A stretch of 64,000 nucleotides of DNA from an uncultured Oscillibacter sp. (GTDB lineage Bacteria > Bacillota > Clostridia > Oscillospirales > Oscillospiraceae). Position numbers and translations under genes: made by a program. The notes beneath the pieces are model-generated. The model was not told where the DNA came from. It did not search any database and worked only from the letters and a program-made list of their open reading frames with translations. The stretch lies in assembly GCA_910583695.1 (NCBI GenBank), contig CAJTZL010000008.1, forward strand, positions 3,051-67,050, written 5' to 3'. Positions 33,310 through 39,461 of this stretch are shown here, one piece after another. Position 1 is the stretch's first letter. Every line of letters starts with the position of its first letter.

Positions 33310-33504
33310 TCAGAGGTGCAGGAGCCGGGAGACCAAGCCAATACCTACGCCGACGAACATGATCACCACGCCGATCATAAAGAGCGGCGTACTAGTGACT
33401 ACATTGGCAATCACGCCGATCCAGCCCACGGCGGCGTTCAGGACTTCGCCGATGGTGGATAACAGGGTAGCCATAGTAGCGGCAGTAGCGGCGCCTTCTG
33501 TCAT
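33310..33504 (-). CDS. candidate major coat protein
   Basis: Protein of 64 residues with excellent ribosome site AAAGGAGG. It has a short small-residue N-terminus (TEGAATAATMATLL) and two hydrophobic helices (about residues 24-38 and 43-60), ending in SRLLHL. Size, hydrophobicity and place immediately before the Zot gene match inovirus coat (pVIII-like) genes. Which of the two small coat-like genes is the main virion subunit cannot be told from sequence. Confidence 0.7.
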   Translation of the reverse strand: MTEGAATAATMATLLSTIGEVLNAAVGWIGVIANVVTSTPLFMIGVVIMFVGVGIGLVSRLLHL

Positions 33505-33521
33505 AGGGCATCCTCCTTTCT

Positions 33522-33659
33522 TCAAAGAATCATATCTTTGACTATCTTCGCCAGGGCGGCAAGACAGACAAGACCGAAGATGTAAATAATCGGTTCCGTT
33601 CCGAGGAACACGGCCACAGCCTGGAGCATTTCCCGGAAAAAGGCGGTCATGTTTTCCAT
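33522..33659 (-). CDS. small single-helix coat-like protein
   Basis: Protein of 45 residues: amphipathic N-terminal half (MTAFFREMLQAVAVFL) and one membrane helix (IIYIFGLVCLAALAKIV) with a basic end, the arrangement of a filamentous phage coat subunit. Its ATG overlaps the stop of the upstream gene (TAATG), so translation is coupled. Alternative role: minor tip protein. Confidence 0.65.
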   Translation of the reverse strand: MENMTAFFREMLQAVAVFLGTEPIIYIFGLVCLAALAKIVKDMIL

Positions 33660-34390
33660 TACTTGAACACGCCTCCCAGGAGCTTCATGAAACAGTAGAG
33701 CAGGACCGTGAAAACGATAACCCCGGCTATCCATTCCATATCCATTCCGGCAAGGCCGGGGACGTATTCGGTGGAGGTGTCCAGGAGCTGGCCGTCGTAG
33801 TATGTAGAAACCGTCTGGGTTTTCGGCGTGTACTCTCCGAAAATTGCCGTGAGGGCGGAACGCATTGTAAGATCGTCCAGGTTAAAGGAAACAGGCAGGC
33901 CCAGGATATCCACCGTGCGGGTATAGCTGTGCTCCTCAATAATGATGTCACCGTTTGGGGCTTCCGTCACGTCATACGTTGGAGCGTCCAGGCCGCCAGG
34001 GCCAGCAGGAGTATCCAGGTCCACGGGAGGGACTTCCACAGGCGGCTGATTCTCCGCAGGAGGTTCCGGCAGGACCGGAGAAGGGTCCGGGTCCACGTCC
34101 GGGAGCGGGTCCGGCGTCGGCGCTGGGTCCGGTTCTGGAACAGGGTCAGGAGTTGGAACAGGGGCGGGGGCGGGTTCTGGTTCAGGGTCAGGAGCCGGAG
34201 CAGGGTCCGGTTCAGGTTCTGGTTCAGGCACAGGGGCCGGGTCAGTCTCTGAAGAAGACGGCGTATCGTCCGGGGCGCTTTCTTCCGACGTTTCAATAAC
34301 TTCCGAATCCTCCGTTTCTTCCGCCAGGGCGGGGACGGTTAGAGCCAGGAGGAGCAGAAGGGCCAGAAGCAGGGAAAGGAACTTTTTCAA
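33659..34390 (-). CDS. secreted proline-rich anchored virion protein (pIII/pVI-like)
   Basis: Protein of 243 residues starting at TTG: only this start gives the classic signal peptide KKFLSLLLALLLLLALTVPALA. Residues 25-130 are a Pro/Glu/Asp stalk with PEPEPDPAP-type repeats; a short folded part follows (VDILGLPVSFNLDDL); a membrane helix near the C-terminus (GVIVFTVLLYCFMKLL) anchors it. TTG and the upstream TGA share bases (TTGA). The topology matches proteins at the tip of filamentous phages. The repetitive stalk would be prone to length variation. Confidence 0.72.
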   Translation of the reverse strand: MKKFLSLLLALLLLLALTVPALAEETEDSEVIETSEESAPDDTPSSSETDPAPVPEPEPEPDPAPAPDPEPEPAPAPVPTPDPVPEPDPAPTPDPLPDVDPDPSPVLPEPPAENQPPVEVPPVDLDTPAGPGGLDAPTYDVTEAPNGDIIIEEHSYTRTVDILGLPVSFNLDDLTMRSALTAIFGEYTPKTQTVSTYYDGQLLDTSTEYVPGLAGMDMEWIAGVIVFTVLLYCFMKLLGGVFK

Positions 34391-34632
34391 AATTCATCAT
34401 GCCTCCGTTCTTTGGAGATTTTGGGGGTTCGGGTACTGCTGGAGCGCGGGGACTCTCCGCCGGAGCCGCCGAAGCTGAAAATGACACGAATTACCCGGAT
34501 GGAGAGGCCGCAAAGGGCAACCGCTATCCAGAACTGACGGAAGGTGAAGCTGAAGCCGGGGAATTGGATGTCGAACAGCTTCCAGATGCCCGCAAACAGG
34601 GCTTGTCCCAGGGCGGCGGTTGATTCAAGCAT
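34387..34632 (-). CDS. small membrane virion-assembly protein
   Basis: Protein of 81 residues, ATG preceded by AAAGGAGG. One clear membrane helix (FWIAVALCGLSIRVIRVIFSF, about residues 33-53) and a basic Ser-rich cytoplasmic tail. It lies between the two large secreted proteins of the phage operon. A pVI-like or assembly function is inferred from place and size only. A longer frame would run into palindromic repeat D and is rejected. Confidence 0.62.
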   Translation of the reverse strand: MLESTAALGQALFAGIWKLFDIQFPGFSFTFRQFWIAVALCGLSIRVIRVIFSFGGSGGESPRSSSTRTPKISKERRHDEF

Positions 34633-34646
34633 GGAAGGACCTCCTT

Positions 34647-34700
34647 TGTAACACAAGGGCGCAAGCCAGGACGGCGGCAGCGGCGTCCGGTTGTGTTACG
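34647..34700 (-). repeat. palindromic repeat copy D
   Basis: 54 bp; ends TGTAACACA and TGTGTTACG. The inner part shares CGGCAGCGGCGTCCG with copy E. It fills the gap between the adhesin stop codon and the ribosome site of the next gene. Confidence 0.85.
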
Positions 34701-36467
34701 CTATTTCATGAAGAATTTCAGCAGGGCCACGAAAACGAAGATGGAGACGCCAGCGACGAGGATTGCGGTAATCTCCGGGGGAAGCCAGGTCCAGAGGACT
34801 TGGAAGGCCTCGCCTACGGTGCCGAACAGGTCCACCAGCTGTTTGAGGCTTTCGACAAGGTTTGTAATCAGGTCAATCAAGCCGCCCAGAATGACGTCAA
34901 CGGCGGAGCCCAGAAGATCCAGGAGGGCCTTGACAGCAGTTCCCAGGAGCTTGCCCAGCTTGTCCCAGATAGTTTCACCTTCGTCACCGCCTGGGTCCGT
35001 GCCGGAGCCACCGCCGGGGGGAATGGTGCCGTCGGAGGATTTATACTGTTCATGACAGCGGGAGCACTCGAAGATGGTGTAGCCCTGCTGGATAAGCTGG
35101 CCCGTGTCGTCGTATTCCGTGGTGACGGTCTGCTTGACCTGCCAGTCGTGGCCCAGGGCGGGAATGGGGTCCTTTTTCGTCTGCTGGCATTTGGAGCAGG
35201 TGGAGAGCTTGGAGCCGGGGACGGTGCAGGTGGCAGGAGTGGTGCTGGTTTCCTGCCAGTCGTGAACGCAGGGGGGAGTTGTGGAGCCGGAGCCGTCGAC
35301 CAAGTAATAAATCGTGTAGTTGTTTGTGATGGTGTCCCCTTCGGTGGTGGTAATTTGGGAGATGGTGATATTTTCATCTCCATATGTGACGGTGGCGGTA
35401 TCACCGGATTCCAGGGTTACTTTGTAACTGCGGTCCGAATAGTCGTAGCTCCAGTTTACAATGGGGACGGTGGTGCCTGTTGCCGGGTTGTAGAAGGTGT
35501 TGTTTGTTTCGTTGATGATGGTGGAATTATCTTCTACTTTGGTGATTTGGCCGTTGTCTCCTACTATGCCATAGTTTCCGCCAGTGATGGAGGTTGGGCG
35601 GGTGTTGATGTTGTAGGTGTCGGAGGATATGGCGGAAACCGGAGTTATTTTATAGACGGGGGGAATACCTTGAATAAAAGCAAACCTTGCAGATTTACTG
35701 GAAAACTCACCAGAAGGTAGATAACAATAGAGAGAAAAGTTAGACCCAGCGGTATAAAAAGTAGAAGTTTGTGAAACCCAATTTTTATCAATAGGATGAT
35801 TCAATCCATCAGCATCCAAAAAATATCCAGTCATAGCCGGCATATGAAGCCTGGTATAATAACCATCAATTGGAGCAGTCCCTTTAAAATAAAAATATGC
35901 AGAAACACTTTTAAAAACAGAACTCCCTGAAATGGGAAATACACTTATTGAATTTGATGTACAGTTAAAATCAAAAGAAAATCTATCATTTTCGCCATGT
36001 TCACCATCATGATGCTCACAATAACGAGCCAGCCCACCATATGCAGAACCAGAAGAATAACTAAGCTCAAAGTAATCATGGACTGGCGAATATTGGAGAC
36101 TACCGTCCGAAGTATAGCCTGTCGCCGGGAGGGTTTCGACGTAATCGTCGTAGGCGGCGGAGAGGTCCGAGGCGTAAGCTATAAAAACTTTACCGCAGTA
36201 TATACAAACACAACCATAATGACCATCTTCCGTATCATATTCGTAAGATGATGCATGATGGTAACTATCCTCTGACTGGGCACACGTCCCAGAAAAAGAA
36301 AGAAAACCGACAAACTTTTGTGCGATTCCATTGCTACCAGCAATCCAGTTCCAAAAGCTATCCCTTGAAACATAATCTATTTCAGTAGCATAAGCCGGAA
36401 CACTTACAGCCAGCATCAACAAAGCAGACATCAAAACCGCACTATAACGGCGGACTATATTTTGCAA
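34701..36467 (-). CDS. pIII-like phage adhesin with signal peptide and C-terminal anchor
   Basis: Protein of 588 residues from a TTG start nine bases after AGGTGG; this start gives signal peptide MQNIVRRYSAVLMSALLMLA with AYA cleavage, whereas an ATG 23 codons earlier adds a non-signal segment. The ectodomain is Ser/Tyr-rich with Cys-pair modules: CVCIYCGK near residue 80, then two HDW...CxxC modules (CSKCQQ, CSRCHE) at about 400-470. Two C-terminal hydrophobic stretches end in VAGVSIFVFVALLKFFMK. This is the pIII plan: receptor-binding head, stalk, membrane anchor. The 5' half is markedly AT-rich compared with the 3' half. Confidence 0.75.
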   Translation of the reverse strand: MQNIVRRYSAVLMSALLMLAVSVPAYATEIDYVSRDSFWNWIAGSNGIAQKFVGFLSFSGTCAQSEDSYHHASSYEYDTEDGHYGCVCIYCGKVFIAYASDLSAAYDDYVETLPATGYTSDGSLQYSPVHDYFELSYSSGSAYGGLARYCEHHDGEHGENDRFSFDFNCTSNSISVFPISGSSVFKSVSAYFYFKGTAPIDGYYTRLHMPAMTGYFLDADGLNHPIDKNWVSQTSTFYTAGSNFSLYCYLPSGEFSSKSARFAFIQGIPPVYKITPVSAISSDTYNINTRPTSITGGNYGIVGDNGQITKVEDNSTIINETNNTFYNPATGTTVPIVNWSYDYSDRSYKVTLESGDTATVTYGDENITISQITTTEGDTITNNYTIYYLVDGSGSTTPPCVHDWQETSTTPATCTVPGSKLSTCSKCQQTKKDPIPALGHDWQVKQTVTTEYDDTGQLIQQGYTIFECSRCHEQYKSSDGTIPPGGGSGTDPGGDEGETIWDKLGKLLGTAVKALLDLLGSAVDVILGGLIDLITNLVESLKQLVDLFGTVGEAFQVLWTWLPPEITAILVAGVSIFVFVALLKFFMK

Positions 36468-36470
36468 AAG

Positions 36471-36500
36471 TTGACACCACCTATCAAAACATGATACTAT
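36471..36500 (+). promoter_or_regulatory. promoter of a plus-strand phage gene
   Basis: TTGACA, 18 bases, TACTAT, with the coding start 21 bases after the -10. It overlaps the translation start region of the opposing adhesin gene. Confidence 0.65.
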
Positions 36501-36521
36501 TCCAAAAAAGGAGGCATAAAC

Positions 36522-36869
36522 ATGAAAAAGATGCAATTGCGGTTATGGCATCCTATTATTGGAATAATCCTACTGGAAGTTATAAATGTGCTGAATAATA
36601 ATCTGCTTTTCCCTGGACCTACTTGGAAAATCATCAACGACCTCATACATTTAGCTGGAAATATTTGTTGCCTTATATTAGCGTATATCATCATTCGCAA
36701 CATCGTCCGGGCCGTAAAGGGCCTGATAGCCCGGCGGAGCTCCGGGGAGGCCGAGGAGCTGGAGCGTCAGCGGGAGGCGGAGCGGCGGGAGGTCGATATG
36801 GTGCGGAAGTCCAACGAAATACTTCTGCATCTTATCCAGGACGAGCACCGGGAGGAGGGGGACCGCTAG
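36522..36869 (+). CDS. plus-strand membrane protein inside the phage (moron candidate)
   Basis: Protein of 115 residues with a very strong ribosome site (AAAAAAGGAGG). Two membrane segments (about residues 10-30 and 43-62) are followed by an Arg/Glu-rich cytoplasmic coiled-coil tail (GEAEELERQREAERREVD). It has its own promoter, runs opposite to the structural genes, and its TAG overlaps the stop of the opposing small gene. The AT-rich 5' end differs from its GC-rich tail. A separately promoted small membrane protein suggests superinfection exclusion or host modification, but that is inference. Confidence 0.65.
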   Translation: MKKMQLRLWHPIIGIILLEVINVLNNNLLFPGPTWKIINDLIHLAGNICCLILAYIIIRNIVRAVKGLIARRSSGEAEELERQREAERREVDMVRKSNEILLHLIQDEHREEGDR

Positions 36870-37024
36870 AGGCGGTTCTTCTTGCGGCGGGAAAAAAGCC
36901 AACGAATAAACTGGATGGAGGCATGGAACAGAAGCGCAAAGCCCCAAAGAGCGATTAAAAACGCCGTATCCAAAGAACAACCGATTTGCTCACAAAGACG
37001 ATTTAAGCAATTGTAAAACTCCAT
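36866..37024 (-). CDS. small membrane protein of the phage
   Basis: Protein of 52 residues with one hydrophobic helix (FLIALWGFALLFHASIQFI) and a basic end RWLFSRRKKNRL. No strong ribosome site is seen, but the gene follows the preceding small gene closely. Its size and basic C-terminus resemble filamentous phage coat or tip (pVII/pIX) proteins. Confidence 0.5.
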   Translation of the reverse strand: MEFYNCLNRLCEQIGCSLDTAFLIALWGFALLFHASIQFIRWLFSRRKKNRL

Positions 37025-37039
37025 GACAAAGTATATCCA

Positions 37040-37066
37040 AAGGGCCGCTTAGCGGCCCTTCTTCTT
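37040..37066 (+). terminator. intrinsic terminator inside the phage
   Basis: AAGGGCCGC, loop TTA, GCGGCCCTT, then CTTCTTTT on the plus strand. It lies about 170 bases after the plus-strand membrane gene and would end its transcript; the opposing small gene's TAA is in the loop. Confidence 0.65.
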
Positions 37067-37186
37067 TTGGCGGAGCCGGGCCCAAAGGACAGGGACCAGC
37101 CGGGCCAGGGAGCGGCCCAGGCAATAAGAGCCATAGGCGATGCCGTAGAGGGCGAAAGGCAGAGCGAAGACGAATAGGGCGGTCAT
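37049..37186 (-). CDS. small membrane protein of the phage (45 residues)
   Basis: Peptide with one helix (LFVFALPFALYGIAYGSYCL) and a strongly basic C-terminus (RLRQKKKGR), preceded by GAGGA. It starts 13 bases after the stop of the previous small gene. The type is common in inovirus genomes; the specific role is unknown. Confidence 0.5.
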   Translation of the reverse strand: MTALFVFALPFALYGIAYGSYCLGRSLARLVPVLWARLRQKKKGR

Positions 37187-37199
37187 TCCTCGGCCCCCC

Positions 37200-37352
37200 T
37201 TAAAATGAATGGATTTCCAACCGGGGGCAGTCCCCTGGGCAATCTGATTCCTGGGCTTCTTGAATCACAAGGTCCAGGGCGGAGCGGGCCATGGGCCAAT
37301 TATCGCTTTCAAAGCGGAGCTTCCCGCTTGCGTCGTAAACGGAATAGTGCAT
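37200..37352 (-). CDS. small soluble phage protein (50 residues)
   Basis: Ribosome site AAAGGAGG just after palindromic repeat E. The sequence begins MHYSVYDASGKLRFESDN and ends in a short Cys-containing tail (CPGDCPRLEIHSF). No domain recognised. First of three short genes between the replication initiator and the adhesin. Confidence 0.58.
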   Translation of the reverse strand: MHYSVYDASGKLRFESDNWPMARSALDLVIQEAQESDCPGDCPRLEIHSF

Positions 37353-37363
37353 AGTGCCTCCTT

Positions 37364-37417
37364 TGTAACACGGATTTCCTTCAGCTGCACGCGGCAGCGG
37401 CGTCCGATTGTGTTACG
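37364..37417 (-). repeat. palindromic repeat copy E
   Basis: 54 bp; ends TGTAACACG and TGTGTTACG. The inner part ends CGGCAGCGGCGTCCGAT, close to copy D. It lies directly upstream of the ribosome site of a small phage gene. Confidence 0.85.
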
Positions 37418-37465
37418 GATTGAAAATGCGCTTGCAAGGCCCCGGCGGGCTTTACGGATTGTTCA

Positions 37466-37495
37466 TTGGGTAAAACGTCCTTCTTTTGGTAAAAT
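37466..37495 (+). promoter_or_regulatory. promoter of a plus-strand microprotein unit
   Basis: TTGGGT, 18 bases, TAAAAT preceded by TGG (extended -10). It is followed by a ribosome site, a 35-codon gene and a terminator, a complete small transcription unit. Confidence 0.6.
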
Positions 37496-37543
37496 GACAG
37501 TTACCACACACATCATGAAACCAGACAAAGGAGGAGCATCGTC

Positions 37544-37651
37544 ATGCTTGAAATTATCCAAGAAAGGGGGTGTTTCCAAATGGCAAAAGGCATATGCTTT
37601 ATCATCGTCTGCATAGCTTTAGGGATTGGACGCAGAATCGCCAGGGGATAA
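37544..37651 (+). CDS. 35-residue membrane microprotein
   Basis: Starts MLEIIQERGCFQMAKG after AAAGGAGGAGC and contains one membrane helix (GICFIIVCIALGIG) with a basic end (RRIARG). A second ribosome site (AAAGGGGG) precedes an internal ATG that would give 23 residues. It lies between its own promoter and terminator, on the strand opposite to the phage structural genes. Confidence 0.55.
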   Translation: MLEIIQERGCFQMAKGICFIIVCIALGIGRRIARG

Positions 37652-37665
37652 CCCTACCCCGTCAG

Positions 37666-37696
37666 GCCCGGTACGTTCCAGCGTGCCGGGCTTTCT
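37666..37696 (+). terminator. intrinsic terminator of the microprotein unit
   Basis: GCCCGGTACG pairs with CGTGCCGGGC (one G-T pair), followed by TTTCTT. The convergent initiator gene ends at 37723. Confidence 0.75.
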
Positions 37697-37722
37697 TCCG
37701 CTGGGGCCTTGGAAACGCATTT

Positions 37723-38580
37723 TCAAAAGATGCTTAGCTGTTCACAGAATGGGTCTATTTCCGAGGGCCGGAAGTCCGCTTCCGGCTCCAGGGGCTTTGG
37801 AGGGTCCAGCGGAGTTTCATTTATCGCTTCCACGCCGTCCCACTGGTATGGGAACATCCAGCTTGCGTCCTGTACCATGCCGGTTTTGCAGAAATCATGG
37901 TCATGGACACACACGGCATCCAGGCCGGGATTGTAGAAGTAGACGTTTGAAGCATGTTCCGCTTTTTTGAGTGGCCGGGAATGGAAATACAGGTGCTTCC
38001 CTACGTCCTTGCCCCGAAGGGACAGTTCCTTGCTGACATACTTGGTTATGTAGAAGGATGTTGCTACAGGGTGCTTAATGGGGCCCAGGGAGCAAAAGCC
38101 GAACTTGTCCATGTAATCCGTCCAGTTAAGATAATCACTGTTCACCAAATACCAGGGCTCCGGGCGGCGGAACCGCCGGAGGACCCCGTCCGGGAGCCCG
38201 GAGAGGAGGCCGTGGACGTGCCACGCGCCGTCCTCATGGTGCTCCGGGATAAGGAGATACTGCAACTGCGTGCCGTAGGCTTTGCGTTTGTCCCTGATGA
38301 ACTGGGAGAGCTTTTGCTGATACTCGTCCAGATCGTAACGGTTGAATTTGGTTTTATCCAGAGTACCAGTGAAGAAGAAGTCCCAGGGATTGCACAGGGC
38401 GTATTGCAGGACCAGAGACTTTGCCCGGCAGAACGCCTCGTTCAGCTTGGCGTCATAGTGCTGTTCATGCTCCTTATCACGGACACGGGGGTTCTCCGGG
38501 TCCCGGACGCCTTTGAAGGCCACGACCTTGTAAATTTCCTCGCTGTACTGGTGAATAGAGTAAAGAGGCGAAATGCCCAT
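37723..38580 (-). CDS. HUH-type rolling-circle replication initiator
   Basis: Protein of 285 residues. The metal-binding HUH motif is WHVHGLL (about residue 121) and the catalytic-tyrosine motif is SFYITKYVSKE (about 177), with two tyrosines spaced as in the two-tyrosine initiator class. An upstream FFFTGTLDK motif resembles HUH motif I. It should nick the phage origin and start rolling-circle replication of a single-stranded genome. The C-terminal 60 residues are Pro/Asp-rich and probably variable. The ribosome site is weak (GGGAAGTG). Confidence 0.88.
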   Translation of the reverse strand: MGISPLYSIHQYSEEIYKVVAFKGVRDPENPRVRDKEHEQHYDAKLNEAFCRAKSLVLQYALCNPWDFFFTGTLDKTKFNRYDLDEYQQKLSQFIRDKRKAYGTQLQYLLIPEHHEDGAWHVHGLLSGLPDGVLRRFRRPEPWYLVNSDYLNWTDYMDKFGFCSLGPIKHPVATSFYITKYVSKELSLRGKDVGKHLYFHSRPLKKAEHASNVYFYNPGLDAVCVHDHDFCKTGMVQDASWMFPYQWDGVEAINETPLDPPKPLEPEADFRPSEIDPFCEQLSIF

Positions 38581-38625
38581 AGCGCAATCACTTCCCGGAA
38601 AACGTTATGGAGTCAAGTACCCTCT

Positions 38626-38643
38626 GCGGGGCTTTCGCCCCGC
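38626..38643. other. short stable hairpin upstream of the initiator gene
   Basis: GCGGGGC pairs with GCCCCGC around a four-base loop (GAAA on the minus strand). The 124 bases between the microprotein and initiator genes hold this hairpin and no convincing start site; it may be a nick-site hairpin or a translational control element. Confidence 0.4.
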
Positions 38644-38703
38644 TTCTTTGAGGGCCTCGACCGTGCATATCTCCCGACATTCACCGGCGAGGAAGGTTAC
38701 AGG

Positions 38704-38859
38704 CTAGGGTTGGGGTTGGTCCGCCGCCCGGGACGGAAAAACCAGGTCCCAGAAGTGGAACCAGTAACAGGACTGGCACACCGGAGGGACCGGGGGAACG
38801 TCGTGCCCAGGGGGGAAGAGCGGGCACAGGTCGCAGGGGTCCAGCATTGCGGGAGCCAT
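38704..38859 (-). CDS. 51-residue CxxC microprotein
   Basis: Begins MAPAMLDPCDLCPLF and continues to CQSCYWFHFWD, so two CxxC pairs about 22 residues apart could bind one zinc. Its ATG overlaps the stop of the upstream gene as TGATG, strong evidence for coupled translation. After its TAG the frame stays open for 32 more codons (CREICTVEALKEAG region). Function unknown; a replication accessory role would fit its place before the initiator. Confidence 0.55.
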   Translation of the reverse strand: MAPAMLDPCDLCPLFPPGHDVPPVPPVCQSCYWFHFWDLVFPSRAADQPQP

Positions 38860-39092
38860 CAGGCTTTTGCCATGCCGTCGCACCTGCCGAAGCGGTTATA
38901 CGAGACGTTTACCTCGTCGCCCACTTTCGGCTGATACTCCCACTTGTTCAGCTTAGCGTCCGTGACGAAAATGCGTTCGGAGCCGAGACCTTCCCCCTTT
39001 TCCAGGGGATACGTCAGGTAGATGTTCCTGCCGCTGATTTGGGACTTGTCCTCTCCGGTGAAGGACGAGGGCCTGATGCCTATGATTTTCAT
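38859..39092 (-). CDS. candidate phage ssDNA-binding protein
   Basis: Protein of 77 residues, ATG five bases after GGAGG. It is rich in beta-strand-forming segments and basic and aromatic residues (KIIGIRPSSF, GRNIYLTYPLE, KVGDEVNVSYNRFGR), as in small OB-fold-type binding proteins of filamentous phages (gene V class). It is the first gene of the minus-strand phage operon, ahead of the replication initiator, where such a gene is expected. Assignment is by size, place and composition only. Confidence 0.55.
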   Translation of the reverse strand: MKIIGIRPSSFTGEDKSQISGRNIYLTYPLEKGEGLGSERIFVTDAKLNKWEYQPKVGDEVNVSYNRFGRCDGMAKA

Positions 39093-39151
39093 GTTGCCTC
39101 CTGCCTTTCTTCTCTTACGGGGGCTGAGGGGCGGCCCCCTAAATATAATTT

Positions 39152-39180
39152 GACAGCCGGACATGGCTTGTCCGACTGTC
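39152..39180. other. hairpin in the right phage intergenic region
   Basis: GACAGCCGGACA (39152-39163) pairs with TGTCCGACTGTC (39169-39180), 12 bp with one G-T pair and a five-base loop. It lies between the phage operon start and the right direct repeat, next to an AT-rich stretch (AATATAATTT) that could be the phage operon promoter on the minus strand. Confidence 0.5.
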
Positions 39181-39202
39181 CATTTTCAATATACAACTTG
39201 CC

Positions 39203-39218
39203 CTGCCCCTGCTGCGGG
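39203..39218 (+). repeat. right 16-bp direct repeat (candidate attR)
   Basis: Identical to 30174-30189. Nine bases further the smc promoter begins, so insertion left the host promoter intact. Confidence 0.6.
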
Positions 39219-39226
39219 CTTGAACC

Positions 39227-39255
39227 TTGCAAAAGGGAATTTGATGTGGTAAAAT
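39227..39255 (+). promoter_or_regulatory. promoter of the smc block
   Basis: TTGCAA, 17 bases, TAAAAT with an extended -10 TG. It gives a leader of about 200 bases before smc in which I see no known riboswitch or gene. Confidence 0.68.
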
Positions 39256-39461
39256 AAAATGCTATGTCAGATTTCCTTTGATTTCCAGAAAGAGAATCGT
39301 TCTGCCGGAAAAACGGGGAGAGCACAGGGAATCTGCACGGATTGCTACACCGCCTGAGCCCAAAGATGCGCCGGAAGCGGAGCGGCCGCAAAGCATGTGG
39401 AGAGCACCGAGCCCCTGCGGCGCAATGGGTTGACGGGCTTTGAACAGAAAGGGGCGTTATT

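Larger units (their letters stand above)
30174..39218. mobile_element. integrated filamentous phage (inovirus) of about 9 kb
   Basis: Bounded by a 16-bp direct repeat and sitting between two divergent host promoters (CoA-transferase and smc). It combines the diagnostic inovirus genes: a Zot/pI assembly ATPase, an HUH rolling-circle initiator, very short coat-like proteins, and signal-peptide proteins with C-terminal membrane anchors. Order on the minus strand is ssDNA-binding candidate, initiator, small proteins, adhesin, virion proteins, coats, ATPase. An IS30 transposase and small regulators run on the plus strand. All key reading frames are intact, so it could be active. The call rests on gene content and order, not on a database match. 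Confidence 0.85.

Noticed and set aside
34080..34260. CRISPR-like or tandem DNA repeats in the phage stalk gene
   Set aside because: The repetition is codon-level (Pro-Glu-Pro-Asp) within a coding stalk, without spacers or conserved repeat units.
31050..37417. Integron attC array as an explanation of the 54-bp palindromes
   Set aside because: Length and AAC...GTT ends are reminiscent, but the RYYYAAC/GTTRRRY core sites are not matched, genes between repeats are on both strands and partly multi-gene, and no IntI-type integrase is present.
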